From: an uncultured Lachnospiraceae bacterium
Lineage (GTDB): Bacteria; Bacillota; Clostridia; Lachnospirales; Lachnospiraceae
Reading direction: 5' to 3'
Assembly: GCA_947575805.1 (NCBI GenBank)
Contig: CANPOY010000011.1
Location: 1 to 62,149, forward strand
Length of the DNA: 62,149 nt
Part shown: positions 54,394 through 62,149 of the stretch, piece by piece
Layout of the letters: the number at the start of each line of letters is the position of its first letter
Position numbering within the stretch: the first letter of the stretch is position 1
Notes under the pieces: model-generated
Seen by the model: only the letters and a program-made list of their open reading frames with translations
What the model was told of the DNA's origin: nothing
Database searches by the model: none
Made by a program: the position numbers and the translations under genes

Positions 54394-54416
54394 CTCGAGA
54401 GATCATGGAGGGCACT

Positions 54417-54710
54417 ATGGAACAGGAAAAAGGAAAGCAGGATAAGGTGAAGCAGGCGATAGCGCTGGAGTATGACCCGTCTGATGATGCCCCCAGGGTC
54501 ATTGCCAGCGGACGGGGCCTGCTGGCGGAAAGAATTATCGAAAAGGCGAAGGAAAGCGATGTACCCATCCACAGGGATGATAAGCTGGCCGATACTCTTT
54601 CCAGACTGGAAATCGGTGAGATGATTCCTCCCGAGCTGTACGAGGTAGTTGCAGAGATCCTGATTTTTGTGGATTCCATGGATAAACTGAAAAATAAGGT
54701 AAGAGTGTGA
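54417..54710 (+). CDS. FlhB C-terminal-domain homologue (YlqH-like)
   Basis: 97 residues from the ATG at 54417; the upstream ATG at 54405 lies in the SD ATGGAGGG. It aligns with the cytoplasmic FlhB/EscU switch domain (A-I-A-L-E-Y-D-P, I-G-E-M-I-P-P-E-L-Y-E-V-V-A-E-I-L). The self-cleaving N-P-T-H motif that normally precedes this region is absent, so the protein corresponds to the processed C-terminal piece alone. No flagellar membrane gene is in the window. Confidence 0.88.
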   Translation: MEQEKGKQDKVKQAIALEYDPSDDAPRVIASGRGLLAERIIEKAKESDVPIHRDDKLADTLSRLEIGEMIPPELYEVVAEILIFVDSMDKLKNKVRV

Positions 54711-54762
54711 AGAGAATTTCTAAGTATGCAAAATACGCAAACAAAGAAAGGCGGAGGAAAGC

Positions 54763-55128
54763 ATGAACAAACGGGCGGCAGGGGCGGCCTGGGAGCAGAA
54801 GGCGGCAGAGTATCTGGCTTTTCACGGCATGGAGATCAGGGAGCGTAATTATCAAAACCGGCAGGGAGAGATAGATATTATCGGCTGCCATGAAGGGTAT
54901 CTGGTGTTTGTGGAGGTAAAATACCGCAGAAGCAGTGAAAAGGGCAGTGCCCTGGAGGCGGTGACGACTGGAAAGCAGCGGCAGATCTGCAAGGTCGCGG
55001 ATTATTACAGATATACCCGTGGGCTTGGCGAGAGCACGGCGGTACGCTACGATGTGGTGGCCATTCAGGGGGACAAAATAGAGTGGCTGAAAAATGCTTT
55101 TCCCCATATTTATACAAGAAATCGTTAA
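54763..55128 (+). CDS. YraN family protein (UPF0102)
   Basis: 121 residues. A restriction-endonuclease-like fold: G-x2-W-E-Q-K-A-A-E-Y-L, G-E-I-D-I-I and F-V-E-V-K-Y-R supply the D-ExK-type catalytic residues. Family members are predicted or shown to be nucleases linked to recombination. It is near rnhB as in many genomes. Confidence 0.93.
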   Translation: MNKRAAGAAWEQKAAEYLAFHGMEIRERNYQNRQGEIDIIGCHEGYLVFVEVKYRRSSEKGSALEAVTTGKQRQICKVADYYRYTRGLGESTAVRYDVVAIQGDKIEWLKNAFPHIYTRNR

Positions 55129-55140
55129 AAGGGGCAGGAA

Positions 55141-55995
55141 ATGTTTGCAGTAAAGAGGACAGAGCGGGCGGAGGGCCCGGTGCTGACACAGAAGGAAGTG
55201 AAGACGGAAGACGGCGGTGTACTGGAATTCTTAACATTCCCGTCGCTGGAGGAGACCGGAATGGTCAGGCATTTGTTTACCACCAGGCTGGGGGGCGTCA
55301 GCGAGGGAGAGTTTTCCACGATGAATCTGAGCTTTACCAGGGGAGACCGGCCTGACCATGTGGCGGAAAACTACAGGAGGGCAGGGGCGGTGCTGGGTTG
55401 CAGGCCGGAGGATATGGTGAGCACCCATCAGACTCATACCACGAACATTCGGCGGGTGACGGAGGCGGACCGGGGAAAGGGAATTACCTGTCCCCGGGAT
55501 TATGAGAATATAGACGGCCTGGTCACGAATGTACCGGGAATCGTGCTGGCAGCTTTTTCTGCAGACTGTGTGCCCCTGTTTTTCGTGGATCCGGTGCACC
55601 GGGCAGTGGGATTGGCACATTCCGGCTGGCGGGGAACTGCGGCGGGAATGGGGAGAGATATGATCCGGGTCATGGGGGAAGCCTATGGTACAAGGCCGGA
55701 GGACCTTAGAGCCGCCATAGGGCCCTCCATCTGCGGGGACTGCTACGAGGTGGACGGTGATGTGGCCGGGCAATTCGGCAGATTTCCGGGGGCGGTGAGG
55801 CCGGGCAGGATCCAGGGCAAGTACCAGCTGGACCTCTGGGAGGCCAACCGGCAGATCCTGCTGGCGGCGGGAGTGAAGAGCGGAAGAATTGCAGTGACGG
55901 ATATTTGTACCTGCTGTAACAGTGATTATTTGTTTTCCCACCGGGCGAGCGGGGAACGGAGGGGAAATCTGGGTGCCTTTCTGGGCATAAAATAG
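55141..55995 (+). CDS. pgeF: Purine nucleoside phosphorylase/LACC1 family (YfiH, PgeF)
   Basis: 284 residues. Zinc ligands and neighbours are intact: S-T-H-Q-T-H, F-S-A-D-C-V-P-L and L-A-H-S-G-W-R-G-T-A-A. The C-terminal C-T-C-C and F-F/S-H-R-A are typical. YfiH proteins have been described as laccase-like, as purine nucleoside phosphorylases, and as peptidoglycan-editing factors; the sequence does not choose between them. Confidence 0.92.
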   Translation: MFAVKRTERAEGPVLTQKEVKTEDGGVLEFLTFPSLEETGMVRHLFTTRLGGVSEGEFSTMNLSFTRGDRPDHVAENYRRAGAVLGCRPEDMVSTHQTHTTNIRRVTEADRGKGITCPRDYENIDGLVTNVPGIVLAAFSADCVPLFFVDPVHRAVGLAHSGWRGTAAGMGRDMIRVMGEAYGTRPEDLRAAIGPSICGDCYEVDGDVAGQFGRFPGAVRPGRIQGKYQLDLWEANRQILLAAGVKSGRIAVTDICTCCNSDYLFSHRASGERRGNLGAFLGIK

Positions 55996-56076
55996 CGGAG
56001 TAAAAAGATTTGGGCTTCAATGACAAATACTTATGGCGGGTATATACCCTCCTGTGTGGCGGAATGAGAGGAAACT

Positions 56077-56769
56077 ATGGCAAATATACTTGTATGTGAT
56101 GACGATAAGGAGATCGTGGATGCGATTGAAATATATCTGAGCCAGGACGGCTACCGTATACTTAAGGCATATGACGGCGAGCAGGCGATGGAAATTCTAA
56201 AAAAGGAGGAAGTGCACCTTCTGATCATGGATGTTATGATGCCCAAGCTGGACGGAATCAGGGCGACGTTAAAGATTCGGGAGCACAGCAGTATTCCCAT
56301 TATTATGCTTTCTGCCAAATCCGAGGACACGGACAAGATTCTGGGCCTGAATATCGGGGCGGACGATTACATCACGAAGCCCTTTAACCCGCTGGAGCTG
56401 GCGGCGAGAGTGAAGTCCAACCTGCGTCGGTATACCTCCCTGGGAAGCCTGAGCACCGACAATAAGTCGGTGTACCAGGTGGGAGGGCTTGCAATCAACG
56501 ACGAAACCAAGCAGGTTACAGTGGACGGCGAGCCGGTGAAGCTGACGCCCATCGAGTATAATATTTTGTTCCTGCTGGTGAAGAATCAGGGAAGGGTTTT
56601 CTCCATTGACCAGATCTATGAGAGTATCTGGAACGAGGACGCTATCGGCGCCGACAATACTGTGGCCGTACATATTCGGCACATTCGTGAAAAGATTGAG
56701 ATAAATCCCAGGGAACCCCGGTATTTGAAGGTAGTGTGGGGCGTAGGCTATAAAATAGACAAGCAGTAA
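56077..56769 (+). CDS. OmpR/PhoB-family response regulator
   Basis: 230 residues. Receiver domain with acidic pocket C-D-D-D at 7-10, phosphoacceptor Asp52 in L-I-M-D-V-M-M-P and L-S-A-K. Winged-helix DNA-binding domain from about 130 (L-T-P-I-E-Y-N-I-L, H-I-R-H-I-R-E-K-I-E, V-W-G-V-G-Y-K). VanR-like. A perfect palindrome, GGGTATATACCC (56038-56049), lies 28 bp upstream and could be its operator. The kinase gene follows after 18 bp. Confidence 0.96.
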   Translation: MANILVCDDDKEIVDAIEIYLSQDGYRILKAYDGEQAMEILKKEEVHLLIMDVMMPKLDGIRATLKIREHSSIPIIMLSAKSEDTDKILGLNIGADDYITKPFNPLELAARVKSNLRRYTSLGSLSTDNKSVYQVGGLAINDETKQVTVDGEPVKLTPIEYNILFLLVKNQGRVFSIDQIYESIWNEDAIGADNTVAVHIRHIREKIEINPREPRYLKVVWGVGYKIDKQ

Positions 56770-56787
56770 TGCTGGAAACGGGGGCAT

Positions 56788-59523
56788 ATGAAGAAGCCTG
56801 GAATAAAAAGAGTATTGATCGGACTGGCGCAGCATTTGGCTGCAGCAGGAATCCTGCTGGCCGTGGCGGGTATCATGTTAAATTCTTATATTGAGATGGA
56901 TGCCATTGACGGCAAGAAGATATACAGGATCTTTCCCGTCAATAACAGACAGGAATTTGAAGAGTCAGAGGTATACCACGATCTCTTTCGAAACGCAATC
57001 CAGGATATTACCCAGCTGGTGGCGATCAAGGACGTGTTTGAGACAAAGGGCGAGCTGGATCTGCTGAAGAAAATCGATGTCACAGAATATGCCGGTAAGA
57101 TCGGAGCAGACAAGGGCTGCTCTGTTTCCGCAGTCTATGATCTGGACGACCTGATCAAATGGGGGAAGCACGGTGTCAGCTATACGAACCATACCATGAG
57201 CATATCAAACTTTGTCAATAACTTTGGCTATATTATTTACCCGGAAAATTATACCCTCGATGATTACGGACAGCTTTGCTTTGACGGTTTTTACAGAATG
57301 GGAGAGGGCACGCCGGAGACCGGTGTGGTACCGTCAGGAGAGGATGGGCTTCCGGCGGAGGGAGCGGTACCTGCGTATTACGGTAAGAGTGAGGAAGAAA
57401 TTACGGTGGTTAAGGAGGAAATACGGGCATCCAAATACACCAGGGACCAGTTGGAGGATCTTGCCTTTGCCTATATTATGGCACAGAATCCGGAAGGGAT
57501 AGAGATGTCCCGGGAGGATGGCGTGATCCGGGTGACGGTGCCGGTTTTAAACAGCCGCTACGGCACGGTGGAAGGGGAAAAGCAGCTGATCCGACTGGCG
57601 GATAACTGGGTGGACTATCTCAGGCTGCAGAGCAATTTAGTGGTGACGATTGAATCGCTGGCGCAGCATTACTTTAAATATCAGGTCTGCAACAGCGCCT
57701 ATGAGGCGGGCAAGAGCAATGTCAAATATGTGGTGCGTATGATGACAGATGACGGTATACACACCTATGCCAATGTGCCGGATCTGGGGGACGCTTCTGA
57801 TGAGGATGTGACGGAACTGTTTTCCGAGTACAGAAGATATTTGATTTATTATCCGGACAGCCTGATTTTTATGGGGAATACGGTCATGAGCGAGGAAGAG
57901 ATCTATGAGTATATCAGCGCCTATGATTATGCCTATCCGGACACCACCCATATATGGCTGGGCATAGATACGGATTATACCGCCCGAGATGCTTTTTACA
58001 ACGCGAACGCGGTGTATGAAAGAATTGTGTCCAATATGGGACGGTATATTGCACTTTTCGTTATTCTGCTGCTGCTGTGGCTGGGCATGGGAATCTATTT
58101 GTCTGTCACGGCGGGAGTGACGGTGCAGGAGGACGGGGAGAAGGTCTGCCGCCTGAAGAGATTTGACCACGTTTGGACGGAGGCGTTGATTCTGCTGACG
58201 GCGCTTTTTGTCCTTGGCGGCCGTTTCGGCTTCCATCAGATTACCGACATTGCGGAGAATACGGCGGTGACAACGGAACAGACGGAAGAATCAGGGCTGG
58301 AATTTTCCAGGCTTTATCAATACGGGGTATTTGCGGCCTACGGCGTTTACCTGAGCGTTGCGGCAGGCATTGTGTGGTACAGCTTTGTGCGGAGATTCAG
58401 GGTTCGCAGTCTTTGGAGAGACAGTTTGCTGCGCCATATGGGCAGCGGCAGTGGAAAGGTATTACGGTTTATTGTCGGTCACAGGAATTCCGTCATCAGT
58501 ATCCTGCTGCCCTACAATCTGTTTTTGTTCATTAACCTGGCGGCGGTGGTGGGTGTATACAGGCTGTGGGAACAGGGAGCAGCCGCCGCCATTCTGGTGG
58601 TATGTACCGTGGCCTTTGACGGTTTCGTGGGCGTGATGCTGTTCAGACGGGGAGGAGAGCAGAACGAAATCGTGGATGGCATTAACAGGATACGAAACGG
58701 CGAGGTGGATTATAAGCTGGATACGGCCGCCCTGCATGGTGCGAATAAAGAACTGGCGGACGCGGTGAATAATATCGGCGAAGGCATAGGAAAAGCGGTC
58801 AAGACAAGTATGCGGGATGAACAGATGAAGGCAGACCTGATTACCAATGTTTCCCATGATATAAAGACGCCCCTGACATCCATTATCAACTATGTGGATC
58901 TGCTAAAGCGCCTGGAGATCAAGGAGGATCCGGCGAAAGGGTATATTGATATTCTTGACAGTAAGGCTCAAAGGCTCAAGCAGCTCACTGATGACCTGGT
59001 GGAGGCTTCCAAGATTTCTTCGGGAAATATTGAGCTGGACAGGGAAAAAGTAAATCTGACGGAGCTGCTTAACCAGGGGATCGGGGAATTCTCCGAAAGG
59101 CTGGAGGAAAGCGGTCTGCAGGTGGTCTTTGAGGAGAGCGGCGTGCCGGCCTATATCCTGGCGGACAGCAGACGCATGTGGAGAGTGGTGGAAAATCTGC
59201 TCAATAATATCTGTAAATATGCGCTGGAGGGTACCAGGGTCTATTTTGACGTGGAAGTGGCTGACGGAAGGGTACGAGCCCTGGTTAAAAATATCTCCCG
59301 ACAGCAGATGAATATCAAACCGGAGGAACTGACGGAAAGATTTATCCGGGGTGATCTGGCCAGAAGCACGGAGGGAAGCGGGCTGGGACTGTCCATCGCC
59401 CAGAGCCTGACCAGGCTCCAGGGAGGAGAGTTCTCAATTTATCTGGACGGGGATCTGTTTAAGACGACGCTGGACTTCCCCTGCTACAGCGGGCAACCCG
59501 GCCAGAGCCGGCAGGAGAATTAA
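56788..59523 (+). CDS. Sensor histidine kinase with large extracellular domain
   Basis: 911 residues. One membrane segment (about 13-32), an extracellular region of about 370 residues with no family I recognise, then a cluster of about five membrane segments (about 418-625), a HAMP-like linker and the kinase core: His690 in N-V-S-H-D-I-K-T-P-L-T-S, N box E-N-L-L-N-N-I, G box G-S-G-L-G-L-S-I. The canonical D-x-G-x-G G1 box is not evident, although the ATP lid is present. Partner of the preceding regulator. No target operon is adjacent. Its stop overlaps the prs stop by 4 bp. Confidence 0.95.
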   Translation: MKKPGIKRVLIGLAQHLAAAGILLAVAGIMLNSYIEMDAIDGKKIYRIFPVNNRQEFEESEVYHDLFRNAIQDITQLVAIKDVFETKGELDLLKKIDVTEYAGKIGADKGCSVSAVYDLDDLIKWGKHGVSYTNHTMSISNFVNNFGYIIYPENYTLDDYGQLCFDGFYRMGEGTPETGVVPSGEDGLPAEGAVPAYYGKSEEEITVVKEEIRASKYTRDQLEDLAFAYIMAQNPEGIEMSREDGVIRVTVPVLNSRYGTVEGEKQLIRLADNWVDYLRLQSNLVVTIESLAQHYFKYQVCNSAYEAGKSNVKYVVRMMTDDGIHTYANVPDLGDASDEDVTELFSEYRRYLIYYPDSLIFMGNTVMSEEEIYEYISAYDYAYPDTTHIWLGIDTDYTARDAFYNANAVYERIVSNMGRYIALFVILLLLWLGMGIYLSVTAGVTVQEDGEKVCRLKRFDHVWTEALILLTALFVLGGRFGFHQITDIAENTAVTTEQTEESGLEFSRLYQYGVFAAYGVYLSVAAGIVWYSFVRRFRVRSLWRDSLLRHMGSGSGKVLRFIVGHRNSVISILLPYNLFLFINLAAVVGVYRLWEQGAAAAILVVCTVAFDGFVGVMLFRRGGEQNEIVDGINRIRNGEVDYKLDTAALHGANKELADAVNNIGEGIGKAVKTSMRDEQMKADLITNVSHDIKTPLTSIINYVDLLKRLEIKEDPAKGYIDILDSKAQRLKQLTDDLVEASKISSGNIELDREKVNLTELLNQGIGEFSERLEESGLQVVFEESGVPAYILADSRRMWRVVENLLNNICKYALEGTRVYFDVEVADGRVRALVKNISRQQMNIKPEELTERFIRGDLARSTEGSGLGLSIAQSLTRLQGGEFSIYLDGDLFKTTLDFPCYSGQPGQSRQEN

Positions 59524-60719
59524 TCCGGGTTGACGTCTACATCCCGGCGATCATTGTAAGCTTCCAGAATGCTGTGCATTTTATCCGTCGTCTCCATGAC
59601 GTCGCTCATGGAGGCAGCGTGATTCATAAAGTCTATCAGAGAAGCGATAAACTTGCTCATATCAGCCTCGATAAAATACGGTCTGGTATAAAGCTCAGGG
59701 GGCAGATAAGTCAGGTCGGTGGTGACAAGCTTGTCGAAACAGCCCTGTTCATACGCGGCGTCAAACGCCTGCAGCCCATCGGTAAAGAGGCCGAAGGTAC
59801 AGCAGATGAATACCCGTCTTGCGTTTCGCAGCTTTAACTGCCTGGCTGTGTCGATCATGCTGCCGCCGGAGGAAATCATATCGTCGATGATAATGACATC
59901 CTTGCCGTCCACACTGTCTCCCAGAAATTCATGGTCCACAATGGGGTTCTTGCCGCCGATAATGGTGGAATAATCCCTGCGCTTATAAAACATCCCGGTA
60001 TCTACCCCCAGAACGGTGGCAAAGTAGATGGCGCGGTCTAAAGCGCCTTCATCGGGGCTGATCACCACCAGGTGATCCTTGTCTACGATCAGATCGTCCT
60101 CTGAGGCCAGCAGAGCCTTAATAAACTGGTCATGAGGAATAAAATTGTCAAAGCCGTTTAATGGCGTTGCGTTTTGGACCGTGGGATCGTGAGCATCAAA
60201 AGTAATAAGGTTATGGATTCCCATGCTCCGCAGTTCCCTCAGCGCATAAGCGCAGTCCAGGGATTCGCGACCGTTCCTTTTATGCTGCCTGCTCTCATAA
60301 AGAAAAGGCATAATCACATTGATACGGCGCGCCTTTCCGTTACAGGCGGAGATGACTCGTTTCAGATCCTGATAATGGTCGTCCGGAGACATATGGTTGA
60401 TGAAACCGTTCATGGAATAGGTGATGCTGTGATTGCAGACATCCACCAGCAGAAAGAGGTCCTTGCCGCGGATGCTCTCGCCAAGAATCGCCTTGGCTTC
60501 TCCCGAACCAAAACGGGGCGTGGAGACGTTGACAAGGAAATCATTCTCGATATAGCCGTGGAAGGCGGGATCGTTTTTCACCTTGTCGTTGCGGATGCTC
60601 TTTCGAAATTCCACCAGATAATCATTGATCCTGCGTCCCATGCGTTCCGCGGAGGGCAGTGCGACAAGCTTTAAGGGAGCCACAGGCATTGCATTTTCAA
60701 GCTTTTGTAAGTTTGGCAT
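59520..60719 (-). CDS. prs: Ribose-phosphate pyrophosphokinase, long type
   Basis: 399 residues against about 315 in the standard enzyme, with an N-terminal extension of about 45 residues and a longer C-terminus. ATP-binding and catalytic region N-V-I-M-P-F-L-Y-E-S-R-Q-H-K-R, and PRPP loop V-I-I-I-D-D-M-I-S-S-G-G-S. It makes PRPP from ribose 5-phosphate and ATP for nucleotide, His and Trp synthesis. SD GAGGTG. This divergent long form is common in Lachnospiraceae. Confidence 0.9.
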   Translation of the reverse strand: MPNLQKLENAMPVAPLKLVALPSAERMGRRINDYLVEFRKSIRNDKVKNDPAFHGYIENDFLVNVSTPRFGSGEAKAILGESIRGKDLFLLVDVCNHSITYSMNGFINHMSPDDHYQDLKRVISACNGKARRINVIMPFLYESRQHKRNGRESLDCAYALRELRSMGIHNLITFDAHDPTVQNATPLNGFDNFIPHDQFIKALLASEDDLIVDKDHLVVISPDEGALDRAIYFATVLGVDTGMFYKRRDYSTIIGGKNPIVDHEFLGDSVDGKDVIIIDDMISSGGSMIDTARQLKLRNARRVFICCTFGLFTDGLQAFDAAYEQGCFDKLVTTDLTYLPPELYTRPYFIEADMSKFIASLIDFMNHAASMSDVMETTDKMHSILEAYNDRRDVDVNPD

Positions 60720-60740
60720 ATGTTTTCACCTCACACTTAA

Positions 60741-60769
60741 TATATATCATTATGCCGGTGGCGCGTCAA
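60741..60769 (-). promoter_or_regulatory. Promoter of prs
   Basis: Minus strand TTGACG (60769-60764), 17-bp spacer, TATATA (60746-60741), about 20 bp before the ATG. Confidence 0.7.
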
Positions 60770-60862
60770 GAAAATTTGTGTAAAAATGTGGTGTTACAGA
60801 AGGAAAAATATGTTACTATGGAATGGCAGCCGGACAGGCAAAATAATGGGAGAGCAGTATAA

Positions 60863-62149
60863 ATGGAAGGGAAAAGGAAACATATCATTAAAAATATAGT
60901 TCCCGGCAGTATTGCGGAGGAGCTGGAGATTGAGGCAGGGGACAGTATTTTGTCCATAAACGATACGGAGATAGAGGATATTTTTGACTACCAGTTTCTG
61001 GCGCAGGACAGCTATATAGAAGTGCTGGTGGAGAAGCCGGACGGCGAGCAGTGGCTTTTGGAGGTGGACAAGGATTTCGGCGAAGATCTGGGGATAGAGT
61101 TTGAAAACGGCCTGATGGACGATTACCGGCATTGCCACAATCACTGCGTGTTCTGCTTTATTGATCAGATGCCGCCGGGCATGCGGGACAATCTGTATTT
61201 TAAGGACGATGATTCCAGACTTTCCTTTCTGCAGGGCAATTACGTGACGCTGACCAATATGTCCGACCATGATGTGGAAAGAATCTGCAAATACCGTCTG
61301 TCTCCTATCAATATATCTTTTCAGACCATGAATCCGGAGCTGCGATGCAAAATGCTGAACAATCGTTTTGCGGGAGAAGCGCTGAAAAAGGTGGACATAC
61401 TGTTCCGGGAGGGGATTCACATGAACGGGCAGATTGTCCTCTGCAAGGGATTGAATGACGGGAAGGAGCTGCAGTACAGTATAAAGCAGCTGATGAAATA
61501 TATTCCGGCGCTTGAAAGCCTGTCTGTGGTGCCGGTGGGTCTGACGAAATACCGGCATGGGCTGTATCCGCTGGAGCCCTTTACCGGGGAGGAGGCAGCC
61601 GGAGTCATTGACATGATCGAGGCATATCAGAGGGAATGCCTTGAAAAGTACGGCATACATTTTGTCCATGCAAGTGACGAGTGGTATATCCTGGCGGGAA
61701 GAGAGGTGCCGGAGGAGGCACGTTATGACGGGTATCTGCAGATGGAGAACGGCGTGGGTATGCTGCGGCTGCTTTTGAATGAATTTGATGAAGCCATGGA
61801 ACGACGGCGAATGCAGGACGGCTTCCCCTGTAATTCTTATTCCGGGGAGCTGGCCACTGCCACGGGGATGCTTGCTTATCCCTATATCCGGCGCATGGCG
61901 GAGAAGATGGAGGAAAATTATCCTCATATCAGGCTGCATGTGTATCCCATCCGAAATTGCTTCTTCGGGGAGAAGGTCACGGTTTCCGGGCTGCTTACCG
62001 GACAGGACCTGAAAGAGCAGCTGAAGGGGAAAGCGCTGGGAACGACGCTGCTTCTGCCGGAAAATATGGTAAGGGTAGATGAGGGGATCTTTTTGGATGA
62101 TATTACCGTAAAGGAGATGGAAAAGGCTTTACAAGTTCCCGTAGATATT
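60863..62149 (+). CDS. DUF512 FeS protein with PDZ-like N-terminus (3' end outside window)
   Basis: 429 codons are visible and the frame is open at the right edge. ATG at 60863, with GGGAGA 9 bp upstream. Residues about 5-65 are a PDZ-like domain (I-V-P-G-S-I-A-E-E-L-E-I-E-A-G-D). A radical-SAM-like cysteine cluster follows, C-H-N-H-C-V-F-C, with the adjacent F-I-D-Q-M-P-P-G-M-R. The DUF512 region starts near 300. Clostridia and Cyanobacteria carry this family; it is a putative iron-sulfur oxidoreductase of unknown reaction. It diverges from prs; der (engA) often follows it, but that would lie beyond the window. Confidence 0.92.
   Translation, partial: MEGKRKHIIKNIVPGSIAEELEIEAGDSILSINDTEIEDIFDYQFLAQDSYIEVLVEKPDGEQWLLEVDKDFGEDLGIEFENGLMDDYRHCHNHCVFCFIDQMPPGMRDNLYFKDDDSRLSFLQGNYVTLTNMSDHDVERICKYRLSPINISFQTMNPELRCKMLNNRFAGEALKKVDILFREGIHMNGQIVLCKGLNDGKELQYSIKQLMKYIPALESLSVVPVGLTKYRHGLYPLEPFTGEEAAGVIDMIEAYQRECLEKYGIHFVHASDEWYILAGREVPEEARYDGYLQMENGVGMLRLLLNEFDEAMERRRMQDGFPCNSYSGELATATGMLAYPYIRRMAEKMEENYPHIRLHVYPIRNCFFGEKVTVSGLLTGQDLKEQLKGKALGTTLLLPENMVRVDEGIFLDDITVKEMEKALQVPVDI

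Noticed and set aside
1..62149. CRISPR arrays, insertion sequences, prophage genes, rRNA operons
   Set aside because: No spaced repeats, transposase or integrase genes, phage structural genes or rRNA sequence were recognised.

Overview
The window looks like chromosomal backbone from a Gram-positive anaerobe of the Clostridia, most likely a Lachnospiraceae (Clostridium cluster XIVa type) with roughly 50% G+C. The main reason is gene order: tmcAL-pta-ackA and yceD-rpmF-plsX-acpP-rnc-smc-ftsY-ylxM-ffh-rpsP-khpA-rimM-trmD-rplS-lepB-rbgA-rnhB form the classical clostridial core. Supporting signs are strong AGGAGG-type ribosome binding sites, a T-box, a CcpA cre site, an FtsA-like protein with a long C-terminal extension, and UPF0210/ACT and DUF512 genes. 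The genus cannot be fixed from the sequence alone.

Layout. 1-6 kb: the end of a GGDEF gene, a solute-binding lipoprotein whose two halves are in swapped order, a tRNA-Leu(CAA) with its own promoter and terminator, an ECF sigma factor with a large extra domain, a CapA-like lipoprotein, an SDR and a DRE-TIM aldolase. 6-17 kb: metY behind a promoter-terminator leader, then an anti-sigma-like membrane protein, polA, coaE, an FtsA-like gene, walJ, ACT and UPF0210, meeting tmcAL tail to tail. 17-20 kb: pta-ackA under a perfect cre site that covers two overlapping -35 boxes.

20-32.3 kb: an accessory block lying between ackA and yceD, which are usually neighbours. It holds a deletion remnant of an MGMT-family gene, a C39-like peptidase, a phosphoesterase, trpBA behind a Trp T-box, a minus-strand operon resembling Bacillus yxlEFG but led by an XRE regulator, an SDR, and an ABC transporter-LytTR-DUF3021 operon. 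A 9-bp direct repeat with a 12-bp spacer sits just upstream of a promoter for that last operon, which is the layout LytTR regulators bind.

32.3-56 kb: fatty acid and phospholipid synthesis, RNase III, SMC, the SRP pathway, ribosomal proteins and ribosome maturation factors, signal peptidases and RNase HII. A MATE exporter (between two terminators) and an ilvA-yitT pair are inserted here. trmD is fused to a GNAT acetyltransferase domain, and the next gene begins with what looks like the stump of a second GNAT. Two flagellar-export-like genes (ylqG/ylqH type) follow rnhB. 56-62 kb: a two-component system with a large extracellular sensor, a long PRPP synthetase, and a DUF512 FeS protein cut by the window edge.

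No CRISPR array, insertion sequence, prophage or rRNA gene was seen. The most unusual items are the permuted binding protein, the TrmD-GNAT fusion, the LytTR operator, and a recurring small hairpin that abuts an extended CATGGAGG ribosome binding site in front of several unrelated genes.
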